Assembly (NCBI GenBank): GCA_963821025.1 | Contig: CAWGCG010000004.1 | Span: 496,001 to 560,000 of the forward strand | Length of the DNA: 64,000 nt | Source: WHSW01 sp963821025 | Lineage (GTDB): Bacteria > Actinomycetota > Thermoleophilia > Solirubrobacterales > 70-9 | Reading direction: 5' to 3' | The notes under the pieces: generated by a model | Databases searched by the model: none | The model's input: the letters and a program-made list of their open reading frames with translations, nothing else | Told to the model about the DNA's origin: nothing | In this document: one piece after another, positions 34,086 to 42,143 of the stretch | Numbering within the stretch: the first letter of the stretch is position 1 | Layout: every line of letters starts with the position of its first letter | Position numbers and translations under genes: made by a program

Positions 34086-35689
34086 CAGGTCTTCTCGGTA
34101 ACCCCGGCGTCGGCCGCTTCCTCCGAAACGCCGATCGCCTCGACCGTGGCGACGTCGCCGCGCGCGACCTCGGCGGGAACGAACTCGAACGGCTTGCGGC
34201 GGAAGAACTCGCGCGCCGGCTCCGGGCCGAAGACTCGCCAGGCGATCATCAGCACGAGGCCGCCGATCGTGAACACCAGGGCGATCAACAGCGGCATGCC
34301 GAGGCCGAGCACCTGGGAGCCGCTGTAAGAGGTCTTCGGGTCGGCGAGCTGTTTCGCCGACTCGTACAGCAGGTAGGTGAGCATGAGCGCGCCAACCACC
34401 GGAGCGACGCCGATGAACAGCAGATTCTTCGCCGACTTGGTCAGCTCGCGGCGCCAGTAGATCGCGCAGGCGATCCCGGTGAGCCCGTAGTAGAAGGCGA
34501 TCATCAGCGACAGCGCCGAGAGCGAGTCGAATAGGAAGTTCTCGGAGATCAGCTTCCCCGGCACGTACCAAACGGTCGCGAGGACGCCGACGACGATCGT
34601 CCCGAACGCCGGGGTCAGGTAACGCGGGTGGATCTCGGCGAAGCGCCGCGGCAGCGCCCCGGCGGCCGCCATTGAGAGCGAGGTCCGCGATCCGGGCAGG
34701 ATCGTCGTCTGCGCCGAGGAGAGCCCGGAGACGATCACCGCCAGCACCAGCAGCGTCCCCAGCGCCGAGCCCAGCGCCTTGTCGGCGACCGTGCCGAGCA
34801 CCCCGGCGTCGTCGTCGAAGCCCTCGACCTTGCCGAGGCCGGCGTAGGCGATCAGCGCCACCGCCACGGCGACGTAGGTCCCGAGCAGCACCACGGTGCT
34901 GACGACGCCGGCGAGCCCGGGCCCGCGGGCGGAGTCCTTGCTCTCCTCGGAGAGGTTGACGGCGCTCTCCCAGCCCCAGTAGATGAAGACCCCGAGCAAC
35001 ACCCCGGTGAGCAGCCCCGAGTACTCGACCCCGAACGGCGAGAACCAGCTCAGCTGCGGGTCGATCGAGCTCGCCGGCACCTTGCCGAGGATCAGCCGGA
35101 CGAAGATCGCCCCTGCGAAGAGCAGCAGCGCTCCGACCTGAAAGAAGGTCAGCACCCGCTGCAGCCGCGCCGAGACCTCGGTGCCGATGACGCAGACCGT
35201 GGTCATCGCGGCGATGATCACGACGGCGAGCGCGGCGACCGCGAGCTCGTTCTTGAACAGAGGCTTGCCGCCGCTCTCGAGCCCCAGCAGGTCGTAGAAG
35301 TAGTAGGCGGAGACGTCCGCGAGCGAGCCGACCACGAGGATCCCGGTGGTGCAGATCGCCCAGCCTCCGAGCCAACCGGCGTATGGGCCGAGCGCCCGGG
35401 TCACCCAGGAGAAGGTGGTGCCACAGTCGGTATCGACCCGGTTCATGTAGAAGAACGCCGCGGCGATGAAGAACATCGGCACGAACGAGAGCAGCAGCAA
35501 GCCGGGGGCGTGGATGCCGACGGCGACGACGATCGAGCCGATCACCGCGGCCAGCGAGTAGGCGGGCGCGGTCGACGCGAGCCCGATGCAGAGCCCGTCG
35601 GTGAAGCCGATCGCGTCCTTCTTCAGCCCCTTGTCGCCGACCTCGGTTTCGGGCGCCGCGCTCCCTGCGGCGATGCTGGCGCTCTCCAT
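34085..35689 (-). CDS. APC-family amino acid permease
   Basis: 534 residues with about 12 membrane helices. N-terminal helix with GLCIGLASTAPAYSLAAV and GTTFSWVTRALGPYAGWLGGW are typical of the APC superfamily, as is YWGWESAVNLSEESKD. The likely cargo is an amino acid or amine. ATG start 6 bases after TAGGGT with no ribosome site. Cytosolic acidic tail. Coupled to the downstream stress protein. Confidence 0.9.
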   Translation of the reverse strand: MESASIAAGSAAPETEVGDKGLKKDAIGFTDGLCIGLASTAPAYSLAAVIGSIVVAVGIHAPGLLLLSFVPMFFIAAAFFYMNRVDTDCGTTFSWVTRALGPYAGWLGGWAICTTGILVVGSLADVSAYYFYDLLGLESGGKPLFKNELAVAALAVVIIAAMTTVCVIGTEVSARLQRVLTFFQVGALLLFAGAIFVRLILGKVPASSIDPQLSWFSPFGVEYSGLLTGVLLGVFIYWGWESAVNLSEESKDSARGPGLAGVVSTVVLLGTYVAVAVALIAYAGLGKVEGFDDDAGVLGTVADKALGSALGTLLVLAVIVSGLSSAQTTILPGSRTSLSMAAAGALPRRFAEIHPRYLTPAFGTIVVGVLATVWYVPGKLISENFLFDSLSALSLMIAFYYGLTGIACAIYWRRELTKSAKNLLFIGVAPVVGALMLTYLLYESAKQLADPKTSYSGSQVLGLGMPLLIALVFTIGGLVLMIAWRVFGPEPAREFFRRKPFEFVPAEVARGDVATVEAIGVSEEAADAGVTEKT

Positions 35690-35695
35690 CGCCCG

Positions 35696-35701
35696 ACCCT
35701 A
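35696..35701 (-). promoter_or_regulatory. leaderless-type -10 box of the APC permease gene
   Basis: TAGGGT on the minus strand, 6 bases ahead of the ATG. Confidence 0.5.
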
Positions 35702-35709
35702 TCTGACGA

Positions 35710-36468
35710 TCAGCGGTGCTCGGGATTGGGGAAGTCGAAGCGACAGCCCGCGTCCCAGGCGGTGCGCTGGTTGCCGTGAGCCGGGATCCCGCCGGCGTCC
35801 TTGAGCATTCGCGCCAGGTGAAGCATGTTCCAGGTGGCGAAGGTGGTGTTGCGGTTGGTGAAATCGTTGTCCGGGCCGCCCGATCCCTGGTCGAGGTAGG
35901 AGGGGCCCGGCCCCGCCTCCCCGATCCAGCCCGCGTCAGCCTGCGGCGGGATCGTGTAGCCGAGGTGCTGCAGCGAGTACAGCGTGTTCATCGCGCAGTG
36001 CTTGATCCCGTCCTCGTTTCCGGTCACCAGGCAGCCGCCGACCCGGCCGTAGTAGGCGTACTGGCCGGCGTCGTTGAGCAGGTGGGAGTTGCCGTAGAGG
36101 CGCTCGATGACCTGGGTCGCGACCGATGACTTCTCGCCCAGCCAGATCGGCATTCCGAGTACGAGGATGTCGGCGGCCAGCACCCGTTCGAACAGCTGCG
36201 GCCACTCGTCGGCCTCCCAGCCGTGCTCGGTCATGTCCGGCCAGACTCCGGTCGCGATCGCATGGTCGATCGCCCGGATCGAGTCGACGGCGACCTCGTT
36301 TCGACGCATGATCTCGATCGAGATGTCGATCAGTCCCTGGGTGTTGGAGACCTCCGGGCTGCGCTTCAGGGTGCAGTTGATGAACAGCGCCCGCAGGTCC
36401 GAGTAGTCGGTCTCGCTCGACGCGATCATCTGCTCTTGGATCTGGTTCAGGACCGGCTCTGAGCTCAT
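35710..36468 (-). CDS. flavodoxin-like NAD(P)H-dependent reductase
   Basis: 252 residues from the ATG that follows AAGGAGGAAGC. LFINCTLKRSPEVSNTQGL is the phosphate-binding loop of the flavodoxin_2/FMN-reductase group; ILVLGMPIWLGEKSS and GGCLVTGNEDG are the other FMN contacts. The C-terminal part, with TNRNTTFATWNMLHLARMLK, is a common extension of a subgroup annotated as flavodoxin-family oxidoreductases. Probably reduces quinones or other small molecules; partner unknown. Confidence 0.85.
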   Translation of the reverse strand: MSSEPVLNQIQEQMIASSETDYSDLRALFINCTLKRSPEVSNTQGLIDISIEIMRRNEVAVDSIRAIDHAIATGVWPDMTEHGWEADEWPQLFERVLAADILVLGMPIWLGEKSSVATQVIERLYGNSHLLNDAGQYAYYGRVGGCLVTGNEDGIKHCAMNTLYSLQHLGYTIPPQADAGWIGEAGPGPSYLDQGSGGPDNDFTNRNTTFATWNMLHLARMLKDAGGIPAHGNQRTAWDAGCRFDFPNPEHR

Positions 36469-36537
36469 GCTTCCTCCTTGATCGGCTCGGCGGACCGGTA
36501 GTCCTGGCGGCGCCGGATTCGTTACACCTTCGAGGCG

Positions 36538-37548
36538 ATGCGCCAGCTCACCTTCCTCGCTCCCGGCGAGCTCGCCTGGCGTGACGTCGCCGAACCCCGC
36601 CTGCGGGGCGACGGCGAGGCGATCGTGCGCCCGCTGGCGGTCGCCACCTGCGACCTCGACCTGGCGCTGGTCCGGGGCAACGCGCCCGTGGCGCGTGAGT
36701 TCGCCTTCGGCCACGAATGCGTCGCCGAGGTGGTCGAGCTCGGCGACGCGGTCGGCTCACTCGCCCCGGGCGATCTGGTCAGCGTCCCGTTTCAGCTCTC
36801 GTGCGGGGAGTGCGAGCGCTGTCGGCGCGGCCAAACCGGCAACTGCGAGTCGGTGGACTTCCTCTCCACCTACGGGCTGCCGCTCGGCCCCGACAACGGA
36901 GGCTTCGTCTCCGATGCCGTCCGCGTCCCCTACGCCGAGGCGATGCTGGCACCGGTGCCGGAGGGGATCGAGCCGGCCTCGATCGCCAGCCTCTCCGACA
37001 ACGTCCCCGACGCCTGGCGGACGGTCGGTCCCCAGCTCGCCGCCGAGCCCGGCGCGGCGATCCTGATCTGCGCCGGGGCCGGCTCGATCGCGCTCTACGC
37101 GGTCGGCCTCGCGCTCGCGGCCGGCGCCGGCCAGGTCGACTTCGCCGGCGGTCGCGAGTTCGAGCGCGAGCTCGCCGAGCGCCTCGGCGCCCGCCTGCTC
37201 GAGGCCGAGTTCCCGAAGCGGGCCGGCCCCTACCCGATCACGGTCGATGCGAGCGCTCGGGTCGAGGGCCTGGCCTGCGCGCTGCGCTCGACCGAGCCCG
37301 ACGGGATCTGCACCTCGATCGGGATCTACTTCGCCGAACAGACCCCGGTGCCGCTGCTCGAGATGTACACGAAGGGTGTCCGCTTCCACACCGGTCGCGT
37401 CCATGCCCGGCCCGCGATCGACCCGATCCTCGAGCTGGTCCGCTCGGGCGCGTTCAGGCCGGAGCTCGTAACCCGGGAGAGGGCGAGCTTCGACGAGGCG
37501 GCGGAGGCAGTTGCCGGGCACACCGGCAAGCTCGTGATCAGCCGGTGA
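36538..37548 (+). CDS. zinc-dependent alcohol dehydrogenase-like protein
   Basis: 336 residues. Catalytic zinc ligands C38, H59 and E60 (FGHECVAEV) and structural Cys 89, 92, 95 and 103. The cofactor loop reads CAGAGSIALYAVG, a departure from plain GxGxxG. Overall shape resembles threonine or sorbitol dehydrogenase-type members, with a shortened C-terminal domain. Substrate unknown. It is divergent from the flavodoxin-like gene and converges on the CAP gene with a 6-base gap. Confidence 0.85.
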   Translation: MRQLTFLAPGELAWRDVAEPRLRGDGEAIVRPLAVATCDLDLALVRGNAPVAREFAFGHECVAEVVELGDAVGSLAPGDLVSVPFQLSCGECERCRRGQTGNCESVDFLSTYGLPLGPDNGGFVSDAVRVPYAEAMLAPVPEGIEPASIASLSDNVPDAWRTVGPQLAAEPGAAILICAGAGSIALYAVGLALAAGAGQVDFAGGREFERELAERLGARLLEAEFPKRAGPYPITVDASARVEGLACALRSTEPDGICTSIGIYFAEQTPVPLLEMYTKGVRFHTGRVHARPAIDPILELVRSGAFRPELVTRERASFDEAAEAVAGHTGKLVISR

Positions 37549-37554
37549 GCGCGC

Positions 37555-38124
37555 TCAGCCGCAGCCGTGGCAGCCGACCTGCATCACCCAGACCGAGGAC
37601 CGGCTCTGGCCGCTGAAGCTGCCAGATTTCATCCCGACGCCGAGGTCCTCGTAGCTCGGGTTGAGCATCGTCTCGCGGTGCGGGGGCGATCCCAGCCAGG
37701 CGATCAGGATGCTCCGCGCGGTGCCGCGCCTGCCCTTGCCCCAGGCCAGGTTCTCGCCCCAACCCCAGGACCCCGAGGCATAGCCGAAGCGCCGCGGGTA
37801 GAGGTCGGCGGGATGGCCGCAGGCGGTGTGGCTGAATTCGCAGCGCATCACGTCACCGGCCTTGCGCCCCGCGGCCTTGTTCAGGGTGTCGTTCTGGCTC
37901 ACCCGACCGGCGCCGGCATGATCGCGCGCGTATGAGATCAAGCAGCGCATCGCGTCCTTTTGCACAGGGCGCGGGGCGTTGGGGTTCTGCTGGCCGGCGC
38001 AGTCATGGCTCGGAGCGACGAGGTCGGCGGCGGCGCCGGGAGCGGTGATCAGCAGGATCGAGGCGAGCCCGGCGAGGCTGCTCAGCACGGCGACCTTCGC
38101 GCGGTTACGCGTCGGCGAGTTCAT
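37555..38124 (-). CDS. secreted CAP/SCP-domain protein (YkwD-like)
   Basis: 189 residues. Signal peptide about 1-33 (ending GAAA), then a bacterial CAP domain: CEFSHTACGH with H99, GWGENLAWG with E124, and WLGSPPHRETMLNPSYEDLGVG with H149, the usual His/Glu surface tetrad. Six or more Cys suggest disulfides outside the cell. CAP proteins bind or act on envelope components; the bacterial role is largely unknown. Ribosome site AAAGGGG. Preceded by a c-di-AMP riboswitch-like leader, which points to wall remodelling. Confidence 0.88.
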   Translation of the reverse strand: MNSPTRNRAKVAVLSSLAGLASILLITAPGAAADLVAPSHDCAGQQNPNAPRPVQKDAMRCLISYARDHAGAGRVSQNDTLNKAAGRKAGDVMRCEFSHTACGHPADLYPRRFGYASGSWGWGENLAWGKGRRGTARSILIAWLGSPPHRETMLNPSYEDLGVGMKSGSFSGQSRSSVWVMQVGCHGCG

Positions 38125-38151
38125 CGGGCGGACCCCTTTCGTTCTCCTTCT

Positions 38152-38298
38152 ATCGCCGACGGAGTTAGCTGACGGGCTCGCGCGGAAAGAGTCGCGCTAC
38201 GGCCCCGTTACGTGGACCGATTCGCCCCCGGGGTGGGTGTTCCCCCTTGGGTCCTCCGTTCCCCGAGCCTCCGAGGCCTGGGGATTTGGCAGGCGAAA
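38152..38298 (-). ncRNA. c-di-AMP riboswitch-like leader (ydaO/yuaA type) of the CAP gene
   Basis: Minus strand. The 3' block CCCGTCAGCTAACTCCG is the hallmark of ydaO riboswitches and is shared base for base with the leader at 52745-52895. Upstream are GGGGAACGGAGGACCC and GGGGGCGAATCGG, matching the purine-rich ligand-pocket strings. TCGCC at the 5' side (38296-38292) can pair with GGCGA at the 3' end as P1. The AAAGGGG ribosome site follows about 12 bases after the aptamer; no terminator is visible, so translation control is more likely. Confidence 0.8.
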
Positions 38299-38377
38299 TG
38301 TAACCGAGAACGCAGATAGATGTGTGCTTCCTAATCAGAAGCTCACATGAACTACCAAGACATGGGCTCGATTGAGC

Positions 38378-39619
38378 TCAGCCGAGCGCCGCGACCACGC
38401 TGCCGGCGAGGCCGGCGAAGGTCTCGATCGCGACCGCGAGATCGGCATCGTCGGTGTCCTCCTCGGGCGCGTGGCTGATCCCGTCCTTGGAGGGACAGAA
38501 GAGCATCGCCGCCGGCATCACCCGGGCGACCTCGGCGGCGTCGTGTAGGGCACCGCTCGCGAGCTCGGCCGGCTCGCCGGCGACCTCGGCGCAGGCCCGC
38601 CGCGCCGCGGCGACCAAGCCCCGGTCGAAGGGGATCGGCTCGATTCTCCAAAGCGGCGACCGCTCGAGCTCACACCCGCACCGCTCGGCCGCCTCGGCGC
38701 AGGCTGCGTCGGCGGCGTCGAGCATCCGCGCGAGCGCCGCGGCATCGGGATGGCGCAGGTCGGCGGCGAGGGTCGCCCGCCCGGCCACCGCGGTCGGTAT
38801 CCCCGGTTCGAGTCGCAGCTCGCCCGTCGTCGCGACCCCGCCCTCGGCGTCGGGGATCCGCTCGATCGCGAGCATCGCGGCGGCCGCGGCGAGCCCCGCG
38901 TCGCGGCGGGCGTCCATCGGCGTCGTTCCCGCGTGCGAGGCCTGGCCGGTGAACGAGAACCGCACTCGCTCGACCCCGGTGCAGCCGCTCACCGCTGCCG
39001 CCCGCAGACCGGCGGACTCCATCCGCGGTCCCTGCTCGATATGGAGCTCGAGGTAGGCCGCGAGGCCTTCGCGCCGACGGCCACAGTCCGCCGCGTGGTC
39101 GAGCTCGACCCCGTTGGCGGCGAGCACCTCGGCGATCGGGTTGCCGTCGGCGTCGCGCAGATCGCCGAGCGACGCGGGATCGAGGGTGCCGGTGAAGGCC
39201 GAGCTGCCGAACAGGCTGCGGCCAAAGCGGGCGCCCTCCTCGTCGGCCCAGTCCACCATCGTCAGCGATCGCGGCGGCGCCTCGCCGGCCTCGGCCCAGG
39301 CCCTCAGCACGCCGATCGCGGCCATCACCCCGAGCGCGCCGTCGAGCCAGCCGCCGTCAGGGACCGAGTCGATGTGCGAGCCGAGCGCCAGCGCCGCGGC
39401 GCCGGGGTCGGCGCCGTCGAGTCGGGCCCATCGGTTGCCCGCTTCGTCGCTCTCGGGCTCGAGCCCGATCTCGGCGAGCAGCTGATCAGCGAAGCCGCGC
39501 GCCGCTTGCCAGGTTTCGGTCCAGCACAGGCGCTGGGCGCCACGCTCGGTGCCGGTGCGACCTTGCAGCTCGCGCAGGTCGGCGATCACCCGACCCGCAT
39601 CGATCGCCGGCGCGGCCAC
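38378..39619 (-). CDS. M20-family Zn-dependent amidohydrolase (carbamoylase/allantoate type)
   Basis: 413 residues. Metal ligands in GSHIDSVPDGGWLDG (H82, D93), WADEEGARF (E127/E128), LELHIEQGP and the C-terminal SKDGISHAPEE match N-carbamoyl-amino-acid hydrolases and allantoate or ureidoglycolate amidohydrolases. SHAGTTPMDARRD is the substrate-binding lid block. Third gene of a tight operon after a decarboxylase and a deiminase-like protein (6-base gap), so a carbamoyl compound such as N-carbamoylputrescine is a reasonable substrate guess. Confidence 0.85.
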   Translation of the reverse strand: MAAPAIDAGRVIADLRELQGRTGTERGAQRLCWTETWQAARGFADQLLAEIGLEPESDEAGNRWARLDGADPGAAALALGSHIDSVPDGGWLDGALGVMAAIGVLRAWAEAGEAPPRSLTMVDWADEEGARFGRSLFGSSAFTGTLDPASLGDLRDADGNPIAEVLAANGVELDHAADCGRRREGLAAYLELHIEQGPRMESAGLRAAAVSGCTGVERVRFSFTGQASHAGTTPMDARRDAGLAAAAAMLAIERIPDAEGGVATTGELRLEPGIPTAVAGRATLAADLRHPDAAALARMLDAADAACAEAAERCGCELERSPLWRIEPIPFDRGLVAAARRACAEVAGEPAELASGALHDAAEVARVMPAAMLFCPSKDGISHAPEEDTDDADLAVAIETFAGLAGSVVAALG

Positions 39620-39625
39620 GCGGTT

Positions 39626-40504
39626 TCAGCCCATCGGATCGCGGCGCAGCGCCTGGGCGAGGCAGTGGGCGCCGCCGCCGCCGGCCGTGAACATCGACAG
39701 GTCGGGGTCATAGACCTCGAGCCCGAGGCCGCGTAGCTGGTCGTTGAGATCCTCGGACGCGGCGGTCGAGATCACCCGGTCGCGGCCGAGCGAGATCGCG
39801 TTGACGCCGAGCTTGAAGGCATCGGCGAGCGAGACCGCGATGATCTCGAAGCCCTTGGCGCGCAACCACGCGACCAGCCCGCCCGAGGCAGCCTCGACGC
39901 AGACCGCGGCGAGCTTCGGTGCCAGGATCGAGACGAGCACGTCGATGTGGACGAACTGGCCGGGAATCGGCTCGATCCGCACCTCCCAGCCGTCGGCCTG
40001 CATCCACCCGGCGAGCTGGCGCGCGGCCTGGATCTCGGTCCGCTCCTCGCCGTTGCCGATCAGCATCACGCCGGGCTCGACGATGGTCACGTCGCCGCCC
40101 TCGATCGCCCCGGCGGTGATCATTCCGCGGATCGGGATCTCGTTTGCCTGATAGAAGCGGATTACCGGCGCGTACTCGCCGCGCCGCCATTGTTGCTTGA
40201 GCTGGGTGACGACCGCGCCGGCGGCCGTCATCACGCTCGAGTCGCGGGCGAACACCTGGTAGGGGAGTGCCTCGTCGGGCTCCAGCTGGTGCACCCGGAC
40301 GCCGGCCGACTCATAGGCGGCGACCAGCTCGCGGTGCTCGGAGCGCGCCAGCTCGGAGTCGAACGCTGCGCCGCTCTCCAGCGTCGCCTTCGAGATCGCG
40401 CTGGTCGGTAGCCAGCGGAAGTTCTCCGGCGGGCCGAGCAGCACGTCGTGGAGGAGGCCGTATTCCGAATCGGCGCCCCAGCTGTGTTGCTCGTCACTCG
40501 TCAC
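39626..40504 (-). CDS. guanidino-group-modifying enzyme (DDAH/arginine deiminase superfamily)
   Basis: 292 residues. The catalytic set of the family is in place: ARDSS at 87-91, EGGD at 135-138, H186 in FVHIDV and the nucleophile C281 in GGGGAHCLAQ. Family members hydrolyse guanidino groups (arginine, methylarginine, agmatine) or transfer amidino groups; the His-Asp/Cys pattern favours a hydrolase. GTG start 23 bases after the decarboxylase stop. Agmatine is a plausible substrate given the operon. Confidence 0.85.
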   Translation of the reverse strand: MTSDEQHSWGADSEYGLLHDVLLGPPENFRWLPTSAISKATLESGAAFDSELARSEHRELVAAYESAGVRVHQLEPDEALPYQVFARDSSVMTAAGAVVTQLKQQWRRGEYAPVIRFYQANEIPIRGMITAGAIEGGDVTIVEPGVMLIGNGEERTEIQAARQLAGWMQADGWEVRIEPIPGQFVHIDVLVSILAPKLAAVCVEAASGGLVAWLRAKGFEIIAVSLADAFKLGVNAISLGRDRVISTAASEDLNDQLRGLGLEVYDPDLSMFTAGGGGAHCLAQALRRDPMG

Positions 40505-40527
40505 TCGTTCTGCCCAGTGTCTCGTGC

Positions 40528-42003
40528 CTACTCATCGCAAACCACCCGGATCGTCTTCAGCGTCCGGTCGCTTGCCCCCCGGACCAAGCCGCCGTGGGAG
40601 ACGCTGTCGGCGATGTAGTCGAGCGTCGGCCTGGTCAGCAGCTCGCCGGGCAGCACGTTGGGTACGCCGGGAGGGTATGCGGCGAGTGACTCGGCGGCGA
40701 TCCGGCCCTCGGCGCGGTCGAACCCGACCACCTCCTGAGCGGCGAGAAACGCCTCGCGCGGGGAGAGCCCGGGCGGCCCCCAGGGCGGTGGCTCGGCGAA
40801 CGGCGGCAACGGCTCCTCCCCCTCTTCGCCGATCCGCCGGCTGGCGTGCTCGAGCGCCTCGACCAGGCGCTCCCCGGTGCGGGCCGCGCGCTCCCCGATC
40901 CCGAAAACGGCGACGATGACGTTCTCGGAGAAGAGCTCCAAGTTGATGTCGTCGCTCTCGCGCATCAGCCTCGCGATCCTGTGCCCGGTGGCGCCCATGC
41001 CGCGGACGTCGACGACGAGGCGAAGCGGATCGTATGCGTGCACCCCGGCGCGCCCGACGATGCGCTCGTCGAGCACATCAAGCCCGGGGATCGCCCGGAT
41101 CCGGTCGCGCAGCTCCGCCAGCGACGCGACGGTCTCGGCGAGCAGCGCCTCCCCGTGGACGGCGGCCTGGCGGCGGGCCGCATCGAGCGAGGCGGTCAGG
41201 ATCGCGTTCGGGCTCGTGGTCTCGATCAGGGTGACGGCGCGGTCGAGCACGCGCTCGTCGAAGCGGTCACCGCAGTCGCCGAGGTGCAGGATCGCCGACT
41301 GCGTCACCGAGCCGACCAGCTTGTGCACCGAAGAGAGCACGACGTCGGCCCCGCTCTCGAGCGCCGCCGTCGGGAGCGCGCCCGAGAAGTGCATGTGCGC
41401 GCCCCAGGCCTCGTCGGCGATCAGCGGCACGCCCCGCGCGTGCGCGACATCGGCCAACGCAGCGATGTCGGCGACGGCGCCGAAGTAGGTCGGCGAGACG
41501 ACCATCGCCGCCACCGCCTCGGGCTCCGCGGCGAGCGCCATATCGAGCGACTCAGGGGTGAGGCAGTGAGCGATCCCGAGCTCCGGGTCGAGCTCCGGGG
41601 CGACGAAGCGCGGACGCAGACCGGAGAGGACCAGGCCGTCGATGATCGACGAGTGGACGTTGCGTTGGACCACCACCCGCTCGCCGGCATGGGCCAGCGC
41701 CATGCAGACCGCGTGGTTGCCGCCCGAGCCGCCGTTGACGAGGAACCAGCTGCGCCGTGCGCCCCAGGCGTCGGCGGCGAGCCGCTGGGCGAGCTGGAAG
41801 GGTGTGTGGGCAGGATCCGGCGCGATGTCGATACCCTCGATCCCGGCCGGGATGTCGAGCTCGAGCATGCGCTCGCCGAAGGTCTCGCGCAGCGCCGGGT
41901 CGGCGCCGGGACCCCCCTTGTGGCCGGGAACGTGAAAGCGTCCCGGATCGCGGTCGGCGTACTGCACCAGGGCATCGAGGTATGGCGTGGTGTCCTGGTC
42001 CAC
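40528..42003 (-). CDS. Orn/Lys/Arg decarboxylase, PLP-dependent
   Basis: 491 residues of the fold-type I decarboxylase family, without the N-terminal wing domain. PGHKGG at 26-31, PLP-binding Lys K228 in SSVHKLVGS, D197 in IADEAWGAH, and the C-terminal AAYPPGVPNVLPGE are the defining blocks. It removes CO2 from a basic amino acid, giving agmatine, cadaverine or putrescine. First gene of a three-gene operon whose next members could process agmatine, so arginine is the favoured substrate (inference). GTG start 6 bases after TAAGTT. Confidence 0.88.
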   Translation of the reverse strand: MDQDTTPYLDALVQYADRDPGRFHVPGHKGGPGADPALRETFGERMLELDIPAGIEGIDIAPDPAHTPFQLAQRLAADAWGARRSWFLVNGGSGGNHAVCMALAHAGERVVVQRNVHSSIIDGLVLSGLRPRFVAPELDPELGIAHCLTPESLDMALAAEPEAVAAMVVSPTYFGAVADIAALADVAHARGVPLIADEAWGAHMHFSGALPTAALESGADVVLSSVHKLVGSVTQSAILHLGDCGDRFDERVLDRAVTLIETTSPNAILTASLDAARRQAAVHGEALLAETVASLAELRDRIRAIPGLDVLDERIVGRAGVHAYDPLRLVVDVRGMGATGHRIARLMRESDDINLELFSENVIVAVFGIGERAARTGERLVEALEHASRRIGEEGEEPLPPFAEPPPWGPPGLSPREAFLAAQEVVGFDRAEGRIAAESLAAYPPGVPNVLPGELLTRPTLDYIADSVSHGGLVRGASDRTLKTIRVVCDE

Positions 42004-42009
42004 GCGCTG

Positions 42010-42015
42010 AACTTA
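42010..42015 (-). promoter_or_regulatory. leaderless-type -10 box of the decarboxylase operon
   Basis: TAAGTT on the minus strand, 6 bases ahead of the GTG start. Confidence 0.5.
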
Positions 42016-42143
42016 CTTGGCTACCTCTGCTGCTACCGTCTGCTCGTCCCCGTGGACGACGACCGACCTCGAAGTAACCACTCCCCCGGCTGGCCCGCCT
42101 CGCGGTTGCTGCCCGCGGGCCCCGCTCGGACGGATGCTCGGCG

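Noticed and set aside
40488..40512. ACGAGTGACGAGTGAC string shared with 58694-58709
   Set aside because: A 16-base low-complexity match at a gene start and a gene end on opposite strands; too short and repetitive to call a mobile or regulatory repeat.
42004..42143. Possible riboswitch ahead of the CNNM/CorC gene
   Set aside because: Looked for magnesium- or manganese-type leaders because of the metal-transport family, but found no matching conserved strings or clear nested stems.
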